DNA of 64,000 nt from an uncultured Steroidobacter sp. GTDB taxonomy: Bacteria > Pseudomonadota > Gammaproteobacteria > Steroidobacterales > Steroidobacteraceae. The position numbers and the translations under genes are program-made. The notes below the pieces were generated by a model. It had not been told where the DNA came from and made no database searches. It worked only from the letters and a program-made list of their open reading frames with translations. Positions 59,037-64,000 of the stretch are shown here, one piece after another. The stretch's first letter is position 1. Each line of letters opens with the position of its first letter. The stretch spans positions 1 through 64,000 of the forward strand of contig CALMII010000018.1 in the NCBI GenBank assembly GCA_937864115.1. Reading direction: 5' to 3'.

Positions 59037-59716
59037 TGCTGCAGATGCTGCGTCCACGCGACCAGCGTGCGCAGCGCTTCGTCGCGTACGTCGGCGTCCT
59101 TGCGGCCGCTGCGTGCCGGTACGTGAAAGGAATGATCCGCATCCGCCAGGAGTTTCAGCGTGGCGCGCGTGCCGAGGCCGGTGACTACCGGTTGCAGCAG
59201 ATCGAGCGTCGCGAGTTCGTCGCGCGTTCCCTGCAGGAAGAGCATCGGGATGCGCACGTCAGCCAGATGGGCTGCGCGTTCGATCGAAGGTTTGCCGGCG
59301 GGATGCAGCGGGAAGGCGAGGAAGGCAAGACCGCGGACACCGGGCAGCGGCGCCAATGCCTGGGCCTGCGATGTCATGCGGCCGCCGAACGACCGGCCGC
59401 CCGCGATCAGCGGCAGATCGCCCGCAACCTGCGCGGCCATCGATACGGCGGCGCGCACGGTCGCGTGGCACAGCGGCGGCGGATCGGGTCGCTTCGAACC
59501 GCGCTCCATGTAGGGAAACTGGTAACGCAATGTCGCGACGCCGAGATCGGCGAGTCCGTTCGCGAGCGTTGCCATGGAGGCATGAGTCATCCCGGCGCCA
59601 GCGCCGTGGCTGAGCACGTAGCACGCTGTTGCCTGTGTCGGTCGCAGGTACAGCCCGCTGACGGTGAGCGATTCGCCCACCGCGATGGAAACCGGCTCGG
59701 CCGCAGCGGCAGTCAT
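59033..59716 (-). CDS. Alpha/beta hydrolase, Tex30/KANL3-like
   Basis: A 227-residue protein with YVLSHGAGAGMTHASM near the N-terminus, nucleophile elbow AGGRSFGGRMTSQ, acid in FLQGTRDELAT and base in ADADHSFHVPA. This matches the dienelactone-hydrolase-like group named after human Tex30/KANL3. Coupled by ATGA to the small membrane protein downstream. Substrate unknown. Confidence 0.85.
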   Translation of the reverse strand: MTAAAAEPVSIAVGESLTVSGLYLRPTQATACYVLSHGAGAGMTHASMATLANGLADLGVATLRYQFPYMERGSKRPDPPPLCHATVRAAVSMAAQVAGDLPLIAGGRSFGGRMTSQAQALAPLPGVRGLAFLAFPLHPAGKPSIERAAHLADVRIPMLFLQGTRDELATLDLLQPVVTGLGTRATLKLLADADHSFHVPARSGRKDADVRDEALRTLVAWTQHLQQ

Positions 59717-59760
59717 GCATCGAGGCTACACCAGCGCGGTGCGAGCGGACACCGCTCTTC

Positions 59761-59846
59761 CTGTGGGGCCGGCTTCAGCCGGCCTTCTTGAGAAGTCAGG
59801 CTAAAGCCTGACCTACAGAAGAGGCCGGCTGAAGCCGGCCCCACAG
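59761..59846. repeat. Family A repeat with extra GGCCGGCT half
   Basis: A complete A element followed by an additional GGCCGGCT-AGCCGGCC end, between convergently oriented intergenic edges. Confidence 0.9.
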
Positions 59847-59858
59847 GGAGGAATTGCG

Positions 59859-61649
59859 CTAGTCGATCATCTCCGCCGGCGCCACGAACGCGCCCGACTG
59901 TCGCTCGAACAACCGGCGATAGTGACCGTGCGACTGGCGCAGCAGCGTCTCGTGATTGCCGTCCTCGATGATGCGGCCCTGCTCGAACACCAGGATCCGG
60001 TCCACCGCGCGCACGGTGGACAGCCGGTGCGCGATGATGATCGACGTGCGTCCCCTCATCAGTCGTTCCATCGCTTCCTGGATCAACGCCTCCGATTCCG
60101 AATCCAGGCTCGACGTCGCTTCGTCCAGGATCAGGATCGGCGCGTCGGCGAGGAAGGCGCGCGCCAGTGCGACGCGCTGGCGTTCGCCGCCCGACAGCTT
60201 GATGCCGCGCTCGCCGACCAGCGTCTGATAACCGCGCGGCAGTCGCGCGATGAAGTCGTGCGCGTTGGCGAGCCGCGCCGCACGTTCGATCTGTGCCTGC
60301 GTGGCGTCGGGCTTCGCATACGCGATGTTCTCCGCCAGGCTGCGATGAAACAGGATCGGCTCCTGCGGCACGATCGCGATCTGCGAGCGCAGCGATTCCT
60401 GAGTCGCGTGGGCAACGTCCTGTCCGTCGATCAGCACGTGGCCCGACTTCACGTCGTAGAGCCGCTGGATCAGCTTGACGAACGTCGTCTTGCCGGAGCC
60501 CGAATGTCCCACCAGCCCGATGCGCTGCCCGCCGGCGATGCGCACGTTCAGGTCGCGATACAGCGGCTGATGATGTCCCGCATAGCTGAAGGTGACGTGC
60601 TCGAAGCGCACTTCACCGTTCGTGATGCGCAGCGGCGCAGCGCCCGGCGCATCGGCGACGCCCAGCGGTTCGTCATACAGGCGCACCATCTCTTCCATCT
60701 CGTTCACGGAACGCTGCAGCTGATGGACATGCTGTCCGATCTCGCGCAGGTAGCCGTGCACGACGAAGTAGGTGGTGAGGACGTACGTGATCTCGCCCGG
60801 CGTGGCCTTGCCCTGCGACCACAGCCACAGCGCCACGCCCGTGATGGATGTGCGGATCGCCCACAGCAGCGCGAGCTGCGTGCTGCCGCTCCAGGTGTGG
60901 CGCATCCAGGTCCGCGAAGTACGTCGCCGCCATTTGTCGACGACGCGCGCCAGCCGCGCATCCTCGCGCTGCTCCGCACCGAATGCCTTGACCACGGCGT
61001 TGGAACTGAGCGCATCGGCCAGCACGCCGCCGATCTTCGTGTCCTGCGCATTCGACAGGCGCGACGCCGGCGCGATGATCCGCGTCGCCACCACGATGCT
61101 GAACGTCACGTACGCCGCCGAGCCGATCGCCATGACGACGCCCATCAACGGCCAGTGCGCGCCGAGCAGCACGACCGTGCCGATCAGCACCACAGCCGAC
61201 GGCAGCAGATACAGCAGCAATACGTCGTCGAGCGTATCGAGCGCCCACATGCCGCGCGTGATCTTGCGCACGATCGAACCGGCGAAGCTGTTGGCATGCC
61301 AGTCGGTCGACAGGCGCTGCACGCGATGGAACGTGTCGCGCGCCACCGAAGTCATCAGGCCCAGCGTCAGCGGCACGACGCCCCACCATGCCAGGTGACG
61401 CAGCAGGACCAGCATCAGCCCGAGCACGACCATCGTCAGGAACGCGGACAGCGCAGCGTCGGTCGCGCCGCTGGTGACGGCATCGATCAATCGTCCCGCA
61501 TACACGGGCACGAAGACTTCAGTCAGGGTCGCGAGCGACATGGACAGCGCGATGCCGGCGACCAGCGCACGGCGCCGGCCCCACAGACCGAACGTGAAGG
61601 AAAGAACTTTGCGGAGGACTTGAGCGCCCTCTGCGCGGGATATCGTCAT
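59859..61649 (-). CDS. ABC transporter, fused permease and ATP-binding domains
   Basis: A 596-residue half-transporter exporter. Six membrane helices cover residues about 25-310, then a nucleotide-binding domain: Walker A GHSGSGKTTFVKL, Q-loop IVPQEPILFHRS, signature LSGGERQRVALARAF, Walker B ILILDEATSSLDSE, switch His in IIIAHRLSTVRAVD. It works as a homodimer or with a partner. Lipid or drug export is typical, with substrate undetermined. 61650-61868 upstream has no supportable gene. Confidence 0.93.
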   Translation of the reverse strand: MTISRAEGAQVLRKVLSFTFGLWGRRRALVAGIALSMSLATLTEVFVPVYAGRLIDAVTSGATDAALSAFLTMVVLGLMLVLLRHLAWWGVVPLTLGLMTSVARDTFHRVQRLSTDWHANSFAGSIVRKITRGMWALDTLDDVLLLYLLPSAVVLIGTVVLLGAHWPLMGVVMAIGSAAYVTFSIVVATRIIAPASRLSNAQDTKIGGVLADALSSNAVVKAFGAEQREDARLARVVDKWRRRTSRTWMRHTWSGSTQLALLWAIRTSITGVALWLWSQGKATPGEITYVLTTYFVVHGYLREIGQHVHQLQRSVNEMEEMVRLYDEPLGVADAPGAAPLRITNGEVRFEHVTFSYAGHHQPLYRDLNVRIAGGQRIGLVGHSGSGKTTFVKLIQRLYDVKSGHVLIDGQDVAHATQESLRSQIAIVPQEPILFHRSLAENIAYAKPDATQAQIERAARLANAHDFIARLPRGYQTLVGERGIKLSGGERQRVALARAFLADAPILILDEATSSLDSESEALIQEAMERLMRGRTSIIIAHRLSTVRAVDRILVFEQGRIIEDGNHETLLRQSHGHYRRLFERQSGAFVAPAEMID

Positions 61650-61868
61650 GACAGTCCGGCACGTGATGCGTGCCGCTCCAATGCAAACCTCGGGAATGCT
61701 TCCAGCGAAGGAAGCCGGTACGAGTCAGCCCCAGCCGGGGCTCAGTGGAAACTCGCCGGCGTGGGAAGGCGCATATGCGATGCGATGTTCATCGATGCCT
61801 CCCTCGGGGTTGCATGGAAAGGGGCGGGATTGATACCACCGGTGCGCGGTCCGGGGCAAGCGGGATTT

Positions 61869-61924
61869 CTGTAGGTCAGGCTTCAGCCTGACTCCGAAGA
61901 GGCCGGCTAAAGCCGGCCCCACAG
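61869..61924. repeat. Family A dispersed repeat
   Basis: Complete A element just after the stop of the DsbA-like gene. Confidence 0.9.
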
Positions 61925-61935
61925 GAAGAAAAGAA

Positions 61936-62625
61936 TCAACGCGCCGCCGTCGTGGCCGCCAGCTCCCGCGCTACCAGCCAGTCGATCAGCTCGATCGTCT
62001 GTTGCACGCCGCCCGCCGAACGGACCGTCAGCCGGTATTTGCCGTTGATGACGAGGGTCGGCGTCGAATCGACGCGACAGGCTTTCATCCAGGCTTCCGC
62101 GCGCCGGATGTTGCTGTCCACCGCGAACGACTTCGAGGTCTCGACGAATTTCTGCGCATCGACGCCGGTTTTCTGTGCATACCACCGGGCAGCGTCTTCG
62201 ATGGTCGGGGCAGGCTTTTTGATGCGACCCGAACCGTCGACCACGGCCAGCGGACCGCCGCCCCAGATGGCCGTGAACATGGACTCATGCGTCTTTGCGA
62301 CCAGCCCGAGTTGCTGTGCCGTATAGAACGCGCGCTGGAACATCGGCCACTGTTCGGCCGTGTTGAAGGAGGCATGCACGAGGACGACCTGCGCCTGCGA
62401 CGGCAGCTGTTTCTCGATCTCCTCCATGATGGGCAGGAACTGGTTGCAGGCCGGGCAGCCGTACGAAAAGGCTTCGGCGACTTCCACCTTGCCGGGGCCC
62501 GCGAGCGTGAGTTGCGCCGGCTGCACCCGGAAATAGTGCTGGCCCTCGGTCCAGGTCGCGGCGCTCGCCGACAGGCCACACAGCATCGCGAACGCAGCAG
62601 TCGTCATCGTCCAAAGCAAGCGCAT
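61936..62625 (-). CDS. dsbA: Thiol:disulfide interchange protein DsbA-like
   Basis: A 229-residue periplasmic oxidoreductase with a signal peptide (AAFAMLCGLSASA). The thioredoxin fold has active site CPAC in FSYGCPACNQFLP, the inserted helical domain and cis-Pro loop STPTLVINGKYR. It introduces disulfides into exported proteins. A CPxC rather than CPHC dipeptide is common outside enterics. Several secreted Cys-containing proteins in this window would be substrates. Confidence 0.92.
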   Translation of the reverse strand: MRLLWTMTTAAFAMLCGLSASAATWTEGQHYFRVQPAQLTLAGPGKVEVAEAFSYGCPACNQFLPIMEEIEKQLPSQAQVVLVHASFNTAEQWPMFQRAFYTAQQLGLVAKTHESMFTAIWGGGPLAVVDGSGRIKKPAPTIEDAARWYAQKTGVDAQKFVETSKSFAVDSNIRRAEAWMKACRVDSTPTLVINGKYRLTVRSAGGVQQTIELIDWLVARELAATTAAR

Positions 62626-62719
62626 ACATCCCCCGGCTCAGGTGCAGTGGGTGCATCATGGCCAGCGACTGCGGCAATGGCAACGCCTGCGCTGATGCAT
62701 GTGTCGGGTCTGTTCTCCT

Positions 62720-62826
62720 ACTGTGGGGCCGGCTTTCCCGCGGGATTTCCTTCGGTCACAGCCGGCCTCTTCCGGAAGTCAGGCTAAAGCCTGACCTACA
62801 GGCCCCCGCTGCGCGGAGGAGGGGAC
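62720..62826. repeat. Family A repeat with nested insertion, followed by family C fragment
   Basis: The A hairpin is split by GCGGGATTTCCTTCGGTCAC, the reverse complement of the insert in the copy at 21039-21116. A short C fragment (CCCGCTGCGCGGAGGAGGGG) follows. Confidence 0.88.
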
Positions 62827-62870
62827 GCACAATCGGCCTTCACCCTGATCGCTGGCGGCTCAATGCGGCG

Positions 62871-64000
62871 TCAGAGCTGAAACGCCACCGTCAGCAGCAG
62901 TCCTTCTGCGATATCCCTCATCAGGCCGGGCGGCTTCGCTTCGTACGCTGCTCCCTGCGTCACCTGTTGCTCGATCCACTGCGCGAACCAGGCGATGTCG
63001 TGCGCGCCGTAGAACACGACCGACGCTTCGTGATTCAGCAGCAGGCTGCGCAGATCGAGGTTGATCGAGCCGCTCATCGCCAGCGTCTCATCGACGACCA
63101 GCGCCTTCGCGTGAATCATCACGGGCAGCAGGCGGAATTCGACGCCGGCCACGGCGAGATCGCGCATGGCGCGCGAGCGGACGAAATCGGCGAGGCGGTG
63201 GTTCGATTCATCGGGCAGCACGATGGTGACACGTACGCCGCGACGCGCGGCCAGCCGCAGCGCGACACGCAGGCTGTCGTCGGGAACGAAGTAGGGCGTT
63301 ACGGCGAGGATGCGCCGGCGCGCGCGATAGCAGGCATCGACCAGCAGCGACTGCGCGGTGTCTTCCGCCTGATCGGGACCGCTCGGCAGGAATTGCACGA
63401 GTGAACCCTGCGACACGCTCGTGGATTGCGGGGCGTGCGTGCCATTCGCCTGGCCGCGCGTGGTGACCGTCCAGTCGAGATCGAACTGCCGCGCAGCTTC
63501 CGCGGCGATTGCACCTCGCAGGTCGAACGACAGGTCGAGCCAGGCCGGCACGCCCTTCCAGTCGATGAAGTATTCGGCGGCGAGATTGCGGCCGCCGCTC
63601 CACAGCCAGCGGTCGTCGGCGATCACGAACTTGCGATGATTGCGCAGGTTTCTCGGGCCGAGGCGCCGCAGGCTCAGGAACGGCCGGAACACCGCCACTT
63701 CGACCCCCGCCTCGCGCAGCCTGCGCATGAACCGGCGCGGGACGAACACGGCCCCGAATCCGTCGAGCAGCAGACGCACGCGTACGCCGGCGCGTGCGCG
63801 CTTCGTCAGGCGTTCGATCGCTTCGGCGCCGATCGGATCGTTGCCGATCAGGAAGGTGCAGACATCGAGACGCGACTGCGCCGCATCGATGATTTCCCAC
63901 AGCGCCGCGCGGGCTTCCAGTCCATCGCGATGCAGGCGTACTTCGGCCAGTGACGGCGGCGCGAGTCCGAAGCACTCGATCAGTTCGGCCGCCCAGTGAT
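62871..64000 (-). CDS. Cardiolipin synthase/phospholipase D family, 5' truncated by window
   Basis: The frame is open to the right edge, giving about 376 visible residues. Two HKD motifs are present: NHRKFVIADD followed by GGRNLAAEY, and IHAKALVVDE followed by SGSINLDLRSL. Upstream, CTFLIGNDPIGAEAIERL matches the start of the first PLD half. It probably condenses phosphatidylglycerol species to cardiolipin at the inner membrane. ClsB-like spacing is suggested, but other PLD-type synthases remain possible. Confidence 0.9.
   Translation of the reverse strand, partial: HWAAELIECFGLAPPSLAEVRLHRDGLEARAALWEIIDAAQSRLDVCTFLIGNDPIGAEAIERLTKRARAGVRVRLLLDGFGAVFVPRRFMRRLREAGVEVAVFRPFLSLRRLGPRNLRNHRKFVIADDRWLWSGGRNLAAEYFIDWKGVPAWLDLSFDLRGAIAAEAARQFDLDWTVTTRGQANGTHAPQSTSVSQGSLVQFLPSGPDQAEDTAQSLLVDACYRARRRILAVTPYFVPDDSLRVALRLAARRGVRVTIVLPDESNHRLADFVRSRAMRDLAVAGVEFRLLPVMIHAKALVVDETLAMSGSINLDLRSLLLNHEASVVFYGAHDIAWFAQWIEQQVTQGAAYEAKPPGLMRDIAEGLLLTVAFQL

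Noticed and set aside
388..62826. CRISPR-like arrays from frequent short repeats
   Set aside because: Repeats are palindromic, unevenly spaced over kilobases and not separated by unique spacers of constant length; no cas genes.

Overview
The window is 64 kb of a GC-rich, densely coded proteobacterial chromosome. Gene content points to a gammaproteobacterium: NADP-isocitrate dehydrogenase, asd, lspA, a dsbA-like thiol oxidoreductase, ppnN, an mltD-like transglycosylase, a TonB-receptor remnant, a PEP-CTERM protein and a Ku/LigD end-joining pair. A Xanthomonadales or Steroidobacter-like relative would fit, but this is inference. No rRNA, tRNA, CRISPR array, integrase or transposase was seen.

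Almost every intergenic gap carries members of three dispersed palindromic repeat families. Family A is paired hairpins built on GGCCGGCT-AGCCGGCC and GTCAGGCT-AGCCTGAC. Family B is nested arms built on TTTCACACGGAG outside and TTTCCACGGGG inside. Family C is CTCCTCCGCG-AGCGGGGGAGGG followed by AGGGTGGGGG.

0.5-7.0 kb: a visibly more A/T-rich block of about a dozen small genes, all on the minus strand, separated by attC-like recombination sites. It reads as a cluster of integron gene cassettes without an integrase (CALIN). Cargo: RpiB, a lipoprotein, small membrane proteins, three HAD phosphatases, a VOC protein, an XRE regulator, DinB, and a truncated SnoaL-like gene with no start codon.

7-17.6 kb: a signalling or conflict-type neighbourhood. 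It encodes a TIR-pseudokinase-globin fusion, a YkgJ Fe-S/zinc protein, a secreted protein, a GNAT, a SLOG-like Rossmann protein, then on the minus strand an alpha/beta hydrolase and a TPR-trypsin protease in tandem, and a TIR-TM-FGE protein.

17.8-31 kb: a DUF4153 membrane protein, asd with a candidate leader-peptide attenuator, a PQQ-type sugar dehydrogenase, UspA, an S9 peptidase, a muramidase-like protein, a serine hydrolase, and a Gdx/SugE guanidinium exporter under a guanidine-II (mini-ykkC) riboswitch. After a TonB-receptor remnant come a GNAT, lspA, an iron-permease-like protein and DUF2277.

32-45 kb: PAP2 phosphatase, an OmpR/EnvZ-type two-component system, icd with a terminator, an MltD-like transglycosylase, an L,D-transpeptidase translationally coupled to ppnN and a cysteine-containing partner, a ParA-like ATPase and a ketopantoate-reductase-like protein.

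45-64 kb: a YCII/sigma-factor pair, DUF899, MmcQ/YjbR, an ABC importer operon that also encodes SCO1 and a cupredoxin-like protein, DUF72, a MerR-TPR regulator, Ku, LigD, small hydrolases, an ABC exporter, a DsbA-like oxidoreductase and a truncated cardiolipin synthase.
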